Positions 39,733 to 53,630 are shown, numbered from the stretch's first letter. The stretch is DNA of 64,000 bases from Streptomyces sp. PTY087I2 (GCF_001687325.1 NZ_LZRD01000011.1:186001-250000), one strand, 5' to 3'. Notes: generated from the letters alone by a model not told the origin. Numbers and translations are program-made.

Positions 39733-40062
39733 ATGAGCCACGGGAAAACGTCGTACGTCTGCCTCTCCTGCCGGGTGTCGTACAAGCAGCCCCACGACAG
39801 GACGAGGCAGCGGACCTGCCCGAACTGCGCGGAGCCGATGATCCACGCGGGCTCGGCCTTCGCGGCGCCGCGGCGCCGGGACATCGCGGCATGGCGGGCC
39901 CTCGCCGTGCTGCTGAACGCGGGCGTGGGCTTCCACAAGAGCTGCTGCGGCGGGCCCGGATACCGCCCCCGAGGGCTGCGTGAGGTGCGCGAGCGGTTGA
40001 CGTACGCGCGACGCAGCGGCACACCGGTCGCCGAGGCACTCGTACGGTACGACGTGCCGTAG
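39733..40062 (+). CDS. Small zinc-ribbon protein
   Basis: 109 residues. A CxxC...CxxC zinc ribbon is at the N-terminus (VCLSC at about 9-13 and TCPNC at about 28-32), then a basic helical region (RRRDIAAWRALAVLLNAGVGFHKSCCGGPGYRPRGLREV). A further Cys pair (SCCGG) may add to metal binding. Function unknown; nucleic-acid or protein binding is plausible. Confidence 0.7.
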   Translation: MSHGKTSYVCLSCRVSYKQPHDRTRQRTCPNCAEPMIHAGSAFAAPRRRDIAAWRALAVLLNAGVGFHKSCCGGPGYRPRGLREVRERLTYARRSGTPVAEALVRYDVP

Positions 40063-40262
40063 CTCGTCCCTTGTGTGCCGTGCTCGCCGCAGCCGGGCGC
40101 GACGGTGACGCCTGCCGCCACGTCGGTGAGTCGGCCGAATGACGTTTCCTGGAACTTTCGAGGTAGGCAGCGGCGACGTTCTCGTATGGCATAGGTCGTG
40201 CCCGTTCGCCGGGTGTACCGGCCTGGCGGCTACCGCGCTACTCCTGGGGGATGATCCGCGCC

Positions 40263-40571
40263 ATGTCCTTGATCAAGAAGACCGGGGCGGTGAGCACCGT
40301 ACTGCTCACCACGGCACTCGTCGCTGTCACCACGGCTCCGGCCGCACATGCTGCGGTGGGCGACACGGCACCGGACTGCGTCGCCCGGTACGTGGACGGC
40401 TACCCGTCCAGCATCTACGTCGCGTTGACGAACAACTGCGGCACGACCAAGAAGGTGAAGGTCGACATCAGGTGGGGCAGTGACAGCCCGTGCTGGAGCC
40501 TGAAGTCCGGTGCCAAGAAGGAATGGTGGTACGAGGGGCTGGGAAGCTACCGCAAGACCGTGCTCTGCTGA
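40263..40571 (+). CDS. Secreted tendamistat-like (alpha-amylase inhibitor fold) protein
   Basis: 102 residues with a Sec signal peptide cut after AHA. The mature part of about 70 residues has four cysteines in the tendamistat pattern: PDCVARY, NNCGTTKKVKVDI, SPCWSLKSG and a C-terminal VLC. The spacing matches two disulfides in a six-strand beta sandwich. The Trp-Arg-Tyr triplet that inserts into the amylase active site is absent from the first loop (VDGYPSSIYVAL), so amylase inhibition is doubtful. ATG at 40263 is preferred for the signal peptide; ATG at 40251 is possible. Confidence 0.65.
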   Translation: MSLIKKTGAVSTVLLTTALVAVTTAPAAHAAVGDTAPDCVARYVDGYPSSIYVALTNNCGTTKKVKVDIRWGSDSPCWSLKSGAKKEWWYEGLGSYRKTVLC

Positions 40572-40623
40572 CCGACCGGGCCGCGGCGCCCTCTGTCCGG
40601 GGCCGACAGGGCTAACGAGGCGA

Positions 40624-40653
40624 GGCTCGCGGCGGCAGCGGTCGCCGCGAGCC
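40624..40653. terminator. Hairpin terminator after the secreted protein gene
   Basis: Perfect 11-bp stem GGCTCGCGGCG / CGCCGCGAGCC with an 8-nt loop between convergent genes. Confidence 0.7.
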
Positions 40654-40729
40654 GGCGCTCCGTCATCGGAACCATGTCGGTAATCCTGTGCCGGCCCAGA
40701 GGGCAAGGGGCCCATTTCGAAAGGTGCGG

Positions 40730-41266
40730 TCAGGGACCGCTGTTCCCCTCGAAGTCGCCCAGGTTGACAAAGCTCACCCGGCCCTCCCAGACGTCCCACG
40801 TCACATGCTTCCGAGCGCCCCAGTAGTAGGCCTCGTAGCTCATGAGGTCGCCGTATGCCTCATTCTCGTGTACTCGGTCAGGCCAGCCGAAGGCGGACAG
40901 GAACTCCTCGTACGAGGTCAAGTGCGCGAAGTGGGACAGATGCGGGCCGCTGATCGCGAAGCCGACCACTGCTCCGGCGCACGTCTTGTAGTTGATCTTG
41001 TCGGTGCCGTAGAGGAATCCGTCCGACCGGACAACGTCGTCGATGACCTCGTCCAGTGTCAGGCTCCGTCCATCAGCGTCGTAGTACTCGCTTTCGATGT
41101 CGGTCCCACCGCGGTACCGGGCGATGACCGGGGACAGGCCGCCCACAATGCGCTCCCGTGGAACGGAGGCGGCAGGCGCCCCCAGGGCGATACCGTTCAC
41201 CTCGACCCCGGCGAGGTCGAGGGTCGGCCGGGACAGCAGGTCCAGGTTCTCGAGGATCTCGATCAC
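40730..41266 (-). CDS. Hypothetical protein, 178 residues
   Basis: I do not recognise the family. The protein is acidic, soluble and rich in aromatic residues (FLYGTDKINYKTCAGAVVGF, LMSYEAYYWGARKHVTWDVWE), with no signal peptide. GTG at 41266 follows TAGACT by 6 nt on the minus strand, so a leaderless mRNA is likely and the gene is probably expressed. Its size and composition recall small immunity-type or inter-bacterial-competition proteins, but nothing in the sequence proves that. Confidence 0.6.
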   Translation of the reverse strand: MIEILENLDLLSRPTLDLAGVEVNGIALGAPAASVPRERIVGGLSPVIARYRGGTDIESEYYDADGRSLTLDEVIDDVVRSDGFLYGTDKINYKTCAGAVVGFAISGPHLSHFAHLTSYEEFLSAFGWPDRVHENEAYGDLMSYEAYYWGARKHVTWDVWEGRVSFVNLGDFEGNSGP

Positions 41267-41278
41267 CGTTGGAGTCTA
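41267..41278 (-). promoter_or_regulatory. -10 box TAGACT for the 178-residue gene (leaderless)
   Basis: On the minus strand TAGACT (41278-41273), then 6 nt, then GTG at 41266. Confidence 0.5.
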
Positions 41279-41447
41279 GAGGGACGTGCTCAGGGGCGGC
41301 CCCGGAACCGGCGGCTCAGGAGATCGAGGGAGGACTTGCCACCCTTGTCGAGTTCTTCATTCGGCCGACGGCACCGGCATTCGGTCTGGCTCTGAGCGAG
41401 CCCGGCCGGGCCTCCACGCCCGCGGCCGATGTGTACGGGGAGCACGC

Positions 41448-41588
41448 TCAGGCGTGATCGGCCAACGCCTGGCCTGCTTCGGTGGCGAACCGGTCCCGGA
41501 TCTCGGTGCCCCGGAAGTCCGGCGTGTGGTTGTCGCTGCCCTCCGCAGTGGTGAACCGCAGCTTGGACGGATGGGGCGGCTCCCCCAT
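41448..41588 (-). other. Possible 46-residue ORF in the gap before argC
   Basis: Minus-strand ATG at 41588 to TGA at 41448. The peptide is MGEPPHPSKLRFTTAEGSDN... ending ATEAGQALADHA and matches nothing I know. It runs divergently from argC and its upstream region is the argC promoter. The rest of the gap (41279-41447) shows no gene I can support, although one minus frame ending at 41290 directly precedes the 178-residue gene. Confidence 0.25.
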
Positions 41589-41595
41589 GAATGCT

Positions 41596-43826
<2,231 letters not shown>

Positions 43827-43830
<4 letters not shown>

Positions 43831-44765
43831 GCGCCGCGCGGAAGCACACCGCACTCCCGAAGGCGCAGACCCTCATCGAGGCGCTGCCCTGGCTGACCCG
43901 GCACAACGGCAAGACCGTCGTCATCAAGTTCGGCGGCAACGCCATGATCGACGAGGAGCTGAAGGCCGCCTTCGCCCAGGACGTCGTCTTCCTGCGCCAC
44001 GCCGGCCTCAAGCCCGTCGTCGTGCACGGCGGCGGCCCGCAGATCAGCGCCCAGCTCGACAAACAGGGCCTGGTCAGCGAGTTCAAGGCCGGGCTGCGGG
44101 TCACCACCCCCGAGGCGATGGACGTCGTACGGATGGTCCTCGCCGGACAGGTCCAGCGCGAACTGGTCGGCCTCCTCAACCAGCACGGCCCCCTCGCCGT
44201 CGGCATGACCGGCGAGGACGCCCACACCATCACCGCCACCCAGCACCGGCCCACCATCGACGGCGAGTCCGTCGACATCGGCCGGGTCGGCGAGATCACC
44301 GCCATCGACACCGGGGCCATCCAGGCGCTCCTGGACGACGGCCGCATCCCGGTCGTCTCCTCCATCGCCCGCTCCGCCGACGACCACCACGTCTACAACG
44401 TCAACGCCGACACCGCGGCCGCCGCGCTCGCCGCCGCGCTGAACGCCGAGACGCTGATGGTCCTCACCGACGTCGAGGGGCTGTACGAGGACTGGCCCAA
44501 CAGCGACGACGTCATCAGCCGGCTCACCGCGAGCGAGCTGGAGAAGCTGCTGCCCGAGCTGTCCAGCGGCATGGTCCCCAAGATGCAGGGCTGCCTCCAC
44601 GCCGTGCGCAACGGCGTCGAGACCGCACGCGTCATCGACGGGCGCGTCCAGCACTCGATCCTGCTGGAAATCTTCACCGACGAGGGCATCGGCACGATGG
44701 TCGTGCCGGACGCCCCCATCGCCGTACACACAGGTCCTGAACAGTCCGAACAGGGGGAATCATGA
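43827..44765 (+). CDS. argB: Acetylglutamate kinase
   Basis: 312 residues. It phosphorylates N-acetylglutamate, the usual point of arginine feedback. The amino-acid kinase motifs [16 protein letters not shown] and the nucleotide-site segment [13 protein letters not shown] are intact. The N-terminal helix ([20 protein letters not shown]) is present, as in arginine-inhibited hexameric forms. It overlaps argJ and argD by 4 nt. Confidence 0.97.
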
Positions 44766-45976
44766 CGACCGGCACCGGCTCCGAGACCACCGGACTCACC
44801 GCGCGCTGGCAGGGCGCGCTGATGGACAACTACGGCACCCCCCGCCTGCCCCTCGTCCGCGGCGAGGGCGCCCACGTCTGGGACGAGAACGGCACCCGCT
44901 ACCTCGACTTCGTCGGCGGCATCGCGGTCAACGTCCTCGGCCACGCCCACCCCGCCGTCGTCGAGGCCGTCTCCCACCAGATCGCCTCCCTCGGTCACGT
45001 ATCGAACCTGTTCATCGCCGAGCCGCCCGTCGCCCTCGCCGAACGGCTGCTCCAGCTGTTCGGCCGTCAGGGCCGGGTCTTTTTCGCCAACTCCGGCGCG
45101 GAGGCCAACGAAGCCGCCTTCAAGATCGGCCGGCTCACCAGGCGCAGCCACATGGTCGCGACCGACGGCGGCTTCCACGGCCGGACGATGGGCGCGCTCG
45201 CGCTGACCGGCCAGCCGGCGAAGCAGGAGCCGTTCCGGCCGCTCCCCGGTGACGTCACGCATGTGCCGTACGGGGACGTGGACGCCCTGCGCGCGGCCGT
45301 CACCACCGACACCGCACTGGTGATCATCGAGCCGGTCCAGGGCGAGAACGGTGTCGTCGTCCCGCCCAAGGGCTACCTGGAGGCCGCCCGCGAGATCACG
45401 CGCGCCACCGGCACCCTGCTCGTCCTCGACGAGGTGCAGACCGGCATCGGCCGCTGCGGCCAGTGGTTCGAGCACCAGGCCCACCAAGGCGTCGAGCCGG
45501 ACATCGTCACGCTCGCCAAGGGGCTCGGTGGCGGGCTGCCGATCGGTGCGACCGTCGCCTTCGGTCCGGCGGCCGACCTGCTGAAGCCGGGTCACCACGG
45601 CACGACGTTCGGCGGCAACCCGGTCGCCTGCGCCGCCGGACTCGCCGTCCTGGACACCCTCGCGGCCGACGGCGCGCTCGACAACGTCAAGCGGCTCGGC
45701 GAGAAGATCCGCGACGGAGTGGAGGCGCTGGGACACCCGCTGGTCTCCCATGTCCGCGGCAGCGGCCTGCTGCTGGGTATCGTGCTCACCGGACCCCTCG
45801 CACCGCAGGTGCAGCAGGCGGCCCAGGGAGCCGGCCTCCTGGTGAACGCGCCCGCCCCCGATGTCGTACGGCTCATGCCGCCGCTGATCATCGGTGACGC
45901 GGAGGTGGACGCGTTCCTGGAGATCCTGCCGGGCGCTCTCGACGCGGCACACGGGGACGGACGATCCGGAGCATGA
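44762..45976 (+). CDS. argD: Acetylornithine aminotransferase
   Basis: 404 residues, class III PLP aminotransferase. Lys253 in [15 protein letters not shown] holds [32 protein letters not shown] and [13 protein letters not shown] are family motifs. It makes N-acetylornithine from the semialdehyde and glutamate. It overlaps argB by 4 nt and is followed 25 nt later by argR. Confidence 0.97.
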   Translation: MTTGTGSETTGLTARWQGALMDNYGTPRLPLVRGEGAHVWDENGTRYLDFVGGIAVNVLGHAHPAVVEAVSHQIASLGHVSNLFIAEPPVALAERLLQLFGRQGRVFFANSGAEANEAAFKIGRLTRRSHMVATDGGFHGRTMGALALTGQPAKQEPFRPLPGDVTHVPYGDVDALRAAVTTDTALVIIEPVQGENGVVVPPKGYLEAAREITRATGTLLVLDEVQTGIGRCGQWFEHQAHQGVEPDIVTLAKGLGGGLPIGATVAFGPAADLLKPGHHGTTFGGNPVACAAGLAVLDTLAADGALDNVKRLGEKIRDGVEALGHPLVSHVRGSGLLLGIVLTGPLAPQVQQAAQGAGLLVNAPAPDVVRLMPPLIIGDAEVDAFLEILPGALDAAHGDGRSGA

Positions 45977-46001
45977 CCCTCCGGAGAATGAGGCGACGAC
46001 G

Positions 46002-46538
46002 ATGACCGAGGCGCAGGAAACCGAGCACGGCGGACCGTCCGTGCCGCAGACCCGCACCGCCCGCCACCGCCGGATCGTGGACATCCTGAACCGGCAGCCG
46101 GTCCGCTCGCAGAGCCAGCTGGCCAAGCTCCTCGCCGACGACGGGCTGAGCGTCACCCAGGCGACGCTCTCCCGCGACCTGGACGAGCTGGGCGCGGTGA
46201 AGATCCGCAACACCGGCGGTGAGCTGATCTACGCGGTGCCCAGCGAGGGCGGATTCCGCACCCCGCAGGCGCCGCTCGGCGGTTCGGCCAAGGAGGAGCG
46301 GATGCGCCGGCTCTCGGCCGAACTGCTCATCTCGGCGGAGGCCTCGGCCAACCTGGTGGTGCTCCGTACGCCGCCGGGCGCGGCCCAGTTCCTCGCCTCG
46401 GCCATCGACCAGGCCGAACTGCACGACATCCTCGGCACCATCGCGGGCGACGACACGCTGATGCTCATCAGCCGCGACCCGAACGGCGGTCAGGCGCTGG
46501 CCGACCATCTGCTGAGGCTCGCTCAGAACGACCGCTGA
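46002..46538 (+). CDS. argR: Arginine repressor
   Basis: 178 residues. The N-terminal winged helix ([45 protein letters not shown]) recognises ARG boxes. The C-terminal domain forms hexamers and binds arginine ([40 protein letters not shown]). GAGG lies 8 nt before the ATG. It represses argC-argR and probably argG. The next gene is convergent, 9 nt away. Confidence 0.96.
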   Translation: MTEAQETEHGGPSVPQTRTARHRRIVDILNRQPVRSQSQLAKLLADDGLSVTQATLSRDLDELGAVKIRNTGGELIYAVPSEGGFRTPQAPLGGSAKEERMRRLSAELLISAEASANLVVLRTPPGAAQFLASAIDQAELHDILGTIAGDDTLMLISRDPNGGQALADHLLRLAQNDR

Positions 46539-46547
46539 GCCGGAGAG

Positions 46548-47252
46548 CTAGTACCGCGTGATCGCGGTCGGGCCCGACGAGGTCCCGACCGCGATGTGCG
46601 GCCGCCGCTCCGGCTTCGCCCAGGCCAGGATCTCCGCCATGGCGTCGGCGGGTACGGACACACAACCCGCCGTCGCCCCGCGCCCGTTGACATGCAGGAA
46701 GATCCCGGCGCCCCGATTGCGCACCGGCTGCTCGTAGTTGAAGCCGATCACCAGCGCCCGGGCGTACTGCGTCCCGTACGTGACCAGATGCTCGGCCTCG
46801 TCCGCCCGGCAGTGGGAGGGCCGCGGTTCCACCCAGCGGTTGTACGCGACCGAGTCGTTGTCCTGGCACCACCAGGAGTCGTCGTTCACCTTCCGGTACG
46901 GATACGTCGTCCCCGCCGGGGCGTCCTCGATGCCGAAGGCGTACGGCAGGTCGTACAGCCCCGTCGGCGTGGTGCTGGTGCCCTGCTCCCGCGTCGCCCC
47001 CTCGGCCAGCCCGTTCGCCCCGAACCGCGCGGGCGCGGACCCCGCCTCCGCCCACCTCCCTCCACGCCGCTCCCACCAGGTCACCGTGCCGGTGGTCGAG
47101 CCGGTGTCGGGGGCCTCGGCGGTGATCAACTGCGATCCACCGCCGGTGTCCGCCAGCCGGTCCGGCAGGGGTGGTACGTCGGTGGCGGGGGCGGCCCCGA
47201 GGGAGCCGGCCAGGGCGAGGAGTACGGCGGCGGTCACCAGTGATCTGCGCAT
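46548..47252 (-). CDS. L,D-transpeptidase (YkuD-like) family secreted protein
   Basis: 234 residues with a signal peptide (RRSLVTAAVLLALAGSLGA). The catalytic motif HVNGRGATAGCVSV, with His and the nucleophilic Cys, is that of the YkuD fold. The unusual insertion WWCQDNDSVAYNRWVEP precedes it, as in the actinobacterial subgroup. Such enzymes make or exchange 3-3 peptidoglycan cross-links outside the cell; this subgroup's activity is less well tested. ATG at 47252. A hairpin that can terminate argR transcription is embedded in its last codons. Confidence 0.83.
   Translation of the reverse strand: MRRSLVTAAVLLALAGSLGAAPATDVPPLPDRLADTGGGSQLITAEAPDTGSTTGTVTWWERRGGRWAEAGSAPARFGANGLAEGATREQGTSTTPTGLYDLPYAFGIEDAPAGTTYPYRKVNDDSWWCQDNDSVAYNRWVEPRPSHCRADEAEHLVTYGTQYARALVIGFNYEQPVRNRGAGIFLHVNGRGATAGCVSVPADAMAEILAWAKPERRPHIAVGTSSGPTAITRY
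46561..46595 (+). terminator. Hairpin inside the transpeptidase 3' end, likely argCJBDR terminator
   Basis: ATCGCGGTCGGG (46561-46572) and CCCGACCGCGAT (46584-46595) form a perfect 12-bp stem. It lies 23 nt after the argR stop but within the antisense coding sequence. Confidence 0.6.
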
Positions 47253-47412
47253 GCTCCGGACCGTACGGCGACCGGGCGCGCCGCCCCACCGGACCTGCTC
47301 CGTACGGCCCAGCGGCGCACTCCGGGCGGGGAACCACCGGGAGCCGGCCGCCGGTGCCTCCCGGGCCGGAATCCTCGTCATGCAGTCAGGAACACCCCTC
47401 TGACCTGCCGCT

Positions 47413-47465
47413 TTGACAAACAATACGGAGGACCGCATAGTTATACCCATCAGTGATTGCACCGT
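47413..47465 (+). promoter_or_regulatory. argG promoter with ARG-box-like sequence
   Basis: TTGACA (-35, 47413-47418), 17 nt, CATAGT (-10, 47436-47441). The -10 lies inside GCATAGTTATACCCATCAGTGATTGCA-type sequence (about 47435-47461), similar in base make-up to the argC operator. The argG ribosome binding site AAGGAG is at 47466-47471. Confidence 0.6.
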
Positions 47466-47477
47466 AAGGAGAAACCC

Positions 47478-50200
<2,723 letters not shown>

Positions 50201-50302
50201 GCGCAGCAGCTGGTGGCGGTGTCGTAAGAGGTCCACGAAGGGTGTCGCGAGCTACGTTCACCGGGGTAGGAGTAACCGAAACCCGACCCCGAGGAGCCCG
50301 CG

Positions 50303-51274
50303 ATGCCCTTCGCCGCCCTGGCCGCCGCGACGACCCCGACCGCCCACATCGGACTCGGCCTGGCCGCCGTCGGGAGGCCCGGCTACATCAACCTCCACCG
50401 GGACCGCGACCTGCCCGCCGACCGCGATCCCGACGCCCTGCGCGCCCGTACTCACGAGCTGCTGGACGCCGCCTACGCACAGGGCGTGCGGTACGTCGAC
50501 ACCGCCCGCTCCTACGGCCGCGCCGAGGAGTTCCTCGCCGAGTGGCTGGACGCCCGGCCCTCGTTCACCGACCTCGTCGTCGGCTCCAAATGGGGTTACA
50601 CCTACACCGCCGACTGGAGCGTCGAGGCCGAGGACCACGAGGTCAAGGACCACAGCCTCGCCACCTTCGAGCGCCAGTACGCCGAGACCCGCGACCTCCT
50701 CGGCGACCGGCTCAGCCTCTACCAGGTCCACTCCGTCACCCCGGACAGCCCGGCGCTCTCCGACAAGGAACTCCTCGACCGCCTCGCCGCCCTGGCCGCC
50801 GACGGCGTCACCGTCGGCCTCTCCACCAGCGGGCCCGCCCAGGCCGACGCGATCCGGGCCGCCCTCGCCGTCACGGTCGACGGCGAACCCCTCTTCCGTA
50901 CGGTCCAGGCCACCTACAACGCCCTGGAGACCTCGGCCGCGCCCGCGCTCGCCGAGGCCCACGACGCCGGGCTCACCGTGATCGTCAAGGAGGGCATGGC
51001 CAACGGGCGGCTCGCCGGCGACGAGGCCCCCGCCGTGTTCCAGGAGATCGCCGCCGACGCGGGGGTGGGCGGCGACGCGGTGGCCCTGGCGCTCGTCCTG
51101 CACCAGCCCTGGGCGGGCGTCGTGCTCTCCGGCGCCGCCACGGTCGGCCAGCTCTCCGGCAATCTGCACGCCGCCGTCGTCGACCTGGACGACGAGCAGC
51201 GGGCGAGCCTCGACGCCCTGGTCGAGGAGCCGGAGGCGTACTGGCGGCACCGCGCCGGGCTGCCCTGGCACTGA
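50303..51274 (+). CDS. Aldo/keto reductase
   Basis: 323 residues. The AKR tetrad is present: Asp in VDTARSY, the Tyr two residues later in SYGRAEEFL, Lys in VVGSKWGY and His in YQVHSVTP. It reduces carbonyls with NADPH; the substrate is unknown. ATG at 50303 with GAGG-containing sequence upstream. It is convergent with helR, with only 33 nt between the stops. Confidence 0.9.
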   Translation: MPFAALAAATTPTAHIGLGLAAVGRPGYINLHRDRDLPADRDPDALRARTHELLDAAYAQGVRYVDTARSYGRAEEFLAEWLDARPSFTDLVVGSKWGYTYTADWSVEAEDHEVKDHSLATFERQYAETRDLLGDRLSLYQVHSVTPDSPALSDKELLDRLAALAADGVTVGLSTSGPAQADAIRAALAVTVDGEPLFRTVQATYNALETSAAPALAEAHDAGLTVIVKEGMANGRLAGDEAPAVFQEIAADAGVGGDAVALALVLHQPWAGVVLSGAATVGQLSGNLHAAVVDLDDEQRASLDALVEEPEAYWRHRAGLPWH

Positions 51275-51307
51275 ACCCCGCCCAAGAGGGCCTGACCCGG
51301 CGGCCCC

Positions 51308-53473
51308 TCAGGAGCTCGTCAGGATCACGAGTTCCCTGGTCGCCCGGGTCATCGCCACATACCGGTCCACCGCCCCCCGGACGCCTTCGCCGAACCTCTC
51401 CGGGTCGACGAGCACGACCAGGTCGAACTCCAGGCCCTTCGACAGCTCCGGCGTCAGCGACCGCACCCGGGCCGTCGGCCGGAAGTCCGGGGCGCCGATG
51501 ACACAGGCGGTCCCGTCGTCGTGCGCGGCGAGCCAGTCGGCGACGACGGTGTCCAGGTCCTCGGCGCGGCCATGGGCGACCGGGATGCCGCCGCTGCGGA
51601 CGGAGACCGGCACATTGGCGTCCGGGAGCGCGGCCCGGACGACCGGCGCCGCCTCCGCCATGATCTCCTCCGGCGTCCGGTAGTTGATGGTCAGCGAGGC
51701 CAGAGCGATCCGGTCGAGACCGACCCGCTCAAGCCGCTCCTCCCAGGTCTCGGGGAAACCGTTCCGGGCCTGCGCCCGGTCCCCGACTACGGTGAAGCTC
51801 CGGGACGGGCACCGCCGGATGAGCATCTGCCACTGGGCGTCGGTCAGTTCCTGGGCCTCGTCCACGACGATGTGCGCGAACGGCCCGGCCAACGCGTCCG
51901 GCTCCACCCCGCTCGGCCGGCCGGCGGTGGCCAGGGACTCCCGCAGATCCTCCCCGCGCAGCATCACCAGCGCCCCCTCGCCGTCCGCGTCCGCGTCGGC
52001 CAGCGTCTCGTCGGCGAGCAGACTCTCGACGACCCGGTCCATCTGCTCCCGCTCGGCGGCGGCCGCCGCCTCGTGGCGGCGTCGGCGCCGGGACGCCTCC
52101 GGATCGCCGAGCCGCAGCCGCGCCGCGTCCAGGATCGGCAGGTCGGACTCCGTCCAGGCCTGCGCGTCCGCCCGCCGCAGCCGCCGTGCCTCCTCGGCGG
52201 CCAGCCAGGGGGCGCACTTGCGCAGATACGCGGGTACGGACCAGAGGTCGCCGACCAGGTCGACCGCCTCGATCAGCGGCCAGGCGCGGTCGAAGAGGGC
52301 GAACAGCTCCCGGTTCTGCCGCAGCGAGGCGCGCAGCTGCTCCTCCGGCGCGTCGCCCTCGTGCTTGTCCACCAGGATCGTGAGCAGCTCCTCCCAGACC
52401 TGGTCGCGCGCCTCGTTGTGCGGCGTGCCCGGATCCGGCGCCCCGAACGCCGAGGCCCAGTCGGCGGCGCTCAGCCAGATGTCCGACCAGTGCGTCTCCA
52501 CCCGTACGCCCTCGGCGGGCGGCTCCTCGTAGAACCGTACGGCCGGCTCGACCGCCTTCACCAGCTCCGCCGACGCCTTCAGCCGCGCCACCTCCGGATC
52601 GGGCTCGGGCCCCGCCGCCGCGCCCTCGGCGACCAGGTCCCGCAGGGTGCACGTCCGGACCCCCTCCTCGCCGAGGCTCGGCAGGACGTCGGCGACGTAC
52701 CCGAGATAGGGCTCGTTGGGCCCGACGAACAGCACCCCGCCGCGACGGTGGCCCAGCCGCGGATCGGCGTACAGCAGATACGCGGAGCGGTGCAGGGCGA
52801 CGACGGTCTTCCCCGTGCCGGGCCCGCCGTCGACGACGAGCGTGCCCCGGGAACCCGCCCGGATGACGGCGTCCTGGTCGGCCTGGATGGTGCCCAGCAC
52901 ATCGCGCATCCGGGCCGACCGGGTGGAGCCCAGACTCGCGATGAACGCGGACCGGTCGTCCAGCGCGGCATGCCCGGCCAGCCCCTCCGGCGCGAACACC
53001 TCGTCCCAGTAGTCGCCGACCCGGCCGCCGGTCCACCGGTAGCGGCGGCGGCTCACCAGGCCCATCGGGTCGCCGTGGGTGGCCCCGAAGAACGGCTCGG
53101 CGGCGGGGGAGCGCCAGTCGACCAGCAGCCGGCGGCCCGTGCTGTCGGTCAGGCCGAGCCGCCCCACGTACAGCGGTCCCGAGCCGTCGGCGGCGACCAT
53201 GCGCCCGAGGCACAGGTCGATGCCGAACCGGCGCAGGGTGCGCAGCCGGGCGGTCAGCCGGTGGATCTCCACGTCCCGGTCCATCGCCGCCCGGCTCGCC
53301 CCGCCGGGCGCCCGGCGCTCGGCCGCGAGCCGCTCGGTCAGCTCGGCGATCGACTGCTCCAGGCAGTGGGCGATGGCTGCGAAGTGCCGCTCGTCCTCGG
53401 CGATCAGCGCCGGGTCGGCCTTGGGGGAGAGCCGGTCGGGGAGGTCGAACGCGCTGGTGGTCAGGGGTGTCAC
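51308..53473 (-). CDS. helR: RNA polymerase recycling ATPase HelR (rifamycin tolerance)
   Basis: 721 residues from GTG. It is a UvrD-like ATPase of the actinobacterial HelD class: N-terminal antiparallel coiled-coil (about 20-80), a HelD-specific domain (LGRMVAADGSGPLYVGRLGL, LVDWRSPAAEPFFGATHGDPMGLVSRRRY), Walker A GGPGTGKT at 216-223, motif II HIVVDEAQEL, and SFTVVGDRAQARNGFPETW. HelD proteins pull stalled RNA polymerase off DNA. The HelR branch in Streptomyces also displaces rifamycins from the enzyme. The assignment to that branch rests on the overall sequence and on a rifamycin-associated element 79 nt upstream of the start codon. No other rifamycin-modifying gene is nearby. Confidence 0.85.
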   Translation of the reverse strand: MTPLTTSAFDLPDRLSPKADPALIAEDERHFAAIAHCLEQSIAELTERLAAERRAPGGASRAAMDRDVEIHRLTARLRTLRRFGIDLCLGRMVAADGSGPLYVGRLGLTDSTGRRLLVDWRSPAAEPFFGATHGDPMGLVSRRRYRWTGGRVGDYWDEVFAPEGLAGHAALDDRSAFIASLGSTRSARMRDVLGTIQADQDAVIRAGSRGTLVVDGGPGTGKTVVALHRSAYLLYADPRLGHRRGGVLFVGPNEPYLGYVADVLPSLGEEGVRTCTLRDLVAEGAAAGPEPDPEVARLKASAELVKAVEPAVRFYEEPPAEGVRVETHWSDIWLSAADWASAFGAPDPGTPHNEARDQVWEELLTILVDKHEGDAPEEQLRASLRQNRELFALFDRAWPLIEAVDLVGDLWSVPAYLRKCAPWLAAEEARRLRRADAQAWTESDLPILDAARLRLGDPEASRRRRRHEAAAAAEREQMDRVVESLLADETLADADADGEGALVMLRGEDLRESLATAGRPSGVEPDALAGPFAHIVVDEAQELTDAQWQMLIRRCPSRSFTVVGDRAQARNGFPETWEERLERVGLDRIALASLTINYRTPEEIMAEAAPVVRAALPDANVPVSVRSGGIPVAHGRAEDLDTVVADWLAAHDDGTACVIGAPDFRPTARVRSLTPELSKGLEFDLVVLVDPERFGEGVRGAVDRYVAMTRATRELVILTSS

Positions 53474-53534
53474 GTCGTCAGTTCCGATCTACGGGGCTTA
53501 CAGGGGCGGCGTCCCGTCCCGGCTACGGCGGACG

Positions 53535-53570
53535 ATTCTGCGACCTATGGGGGGTCTTGCCGCAAGCCCC
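53535..53570 (-). promoter_or_regulatory. Rifamycin-associated element (RAE) upstream of helR
   Basis: On the minus strand 53570-53552 reads GGGGCTTGCGGCAAGACCC, which fits the RAE consensus as I remember it, GGGGCTTGCNNCAAGNCCC, at every defined position. The orientation points to helR. A weak minus-strand -10 candidate CAGAAT lies at 53540-53535. RAEs precede rifamycin-resistance genes in many actinobacteria and mediate rifamycin induction. Confidence 0.75.
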
Positions 53571-53585
53571 CCCATGCGCTATAAG
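53557..53585 (+). promoter_or_regulatory. Plus-strand promoter sharing the RAE
   Basis: TTGCCG (-35, 53557-53562) lies inside the RAE. Exactly 17 nt later TATAAG (-10) spans 53580-53585. Predicted transcription start is near 53592, directed away from helR towards the TetR/MFS operon. Confidence 0.6.
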
Positions 53586-53590
53586 TTGAG

Positions 53591-53630
53591 AGTGGCCAGG
53601 AGGGGTTTTTCCTCCGGCCACTTTTTGTTT
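53591..53630 (+). ncRNA. Predicted tiny hairpin RNA ending in an intrinsic terminator
   Basis: Immediately after the plus-strand promoter, AGTGGCCAGGAGG (53591-53603) pairs with CCTCCGGCCACT (53611-53622) except for one bulged base, with a 7-nt loop, followed by TTTTTGTTTT. The RNA would consist of little more than this hairpin and its U-tail, about 40 nt. The U-tail lies on the plus strand only, so it cannot terminate helR. It may act as an attenuator for the downstream TetR/MFS genes. Confidence 0.5.

Noticed and set aside
40730..41450. Toxin/immunity pair (frame ending at 41290 plus the 178-residue protein)
   Set aside because: The upstream frame has no start, domain or toxin motif, and the 178-residue protein matches no immunity family that I can name.
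41448..41588. Small antitoxin-like gene before argC
   Set aside because: The 46-residue frame has no family match and no ribosome binding site; kept only as a low-confidence ORF.
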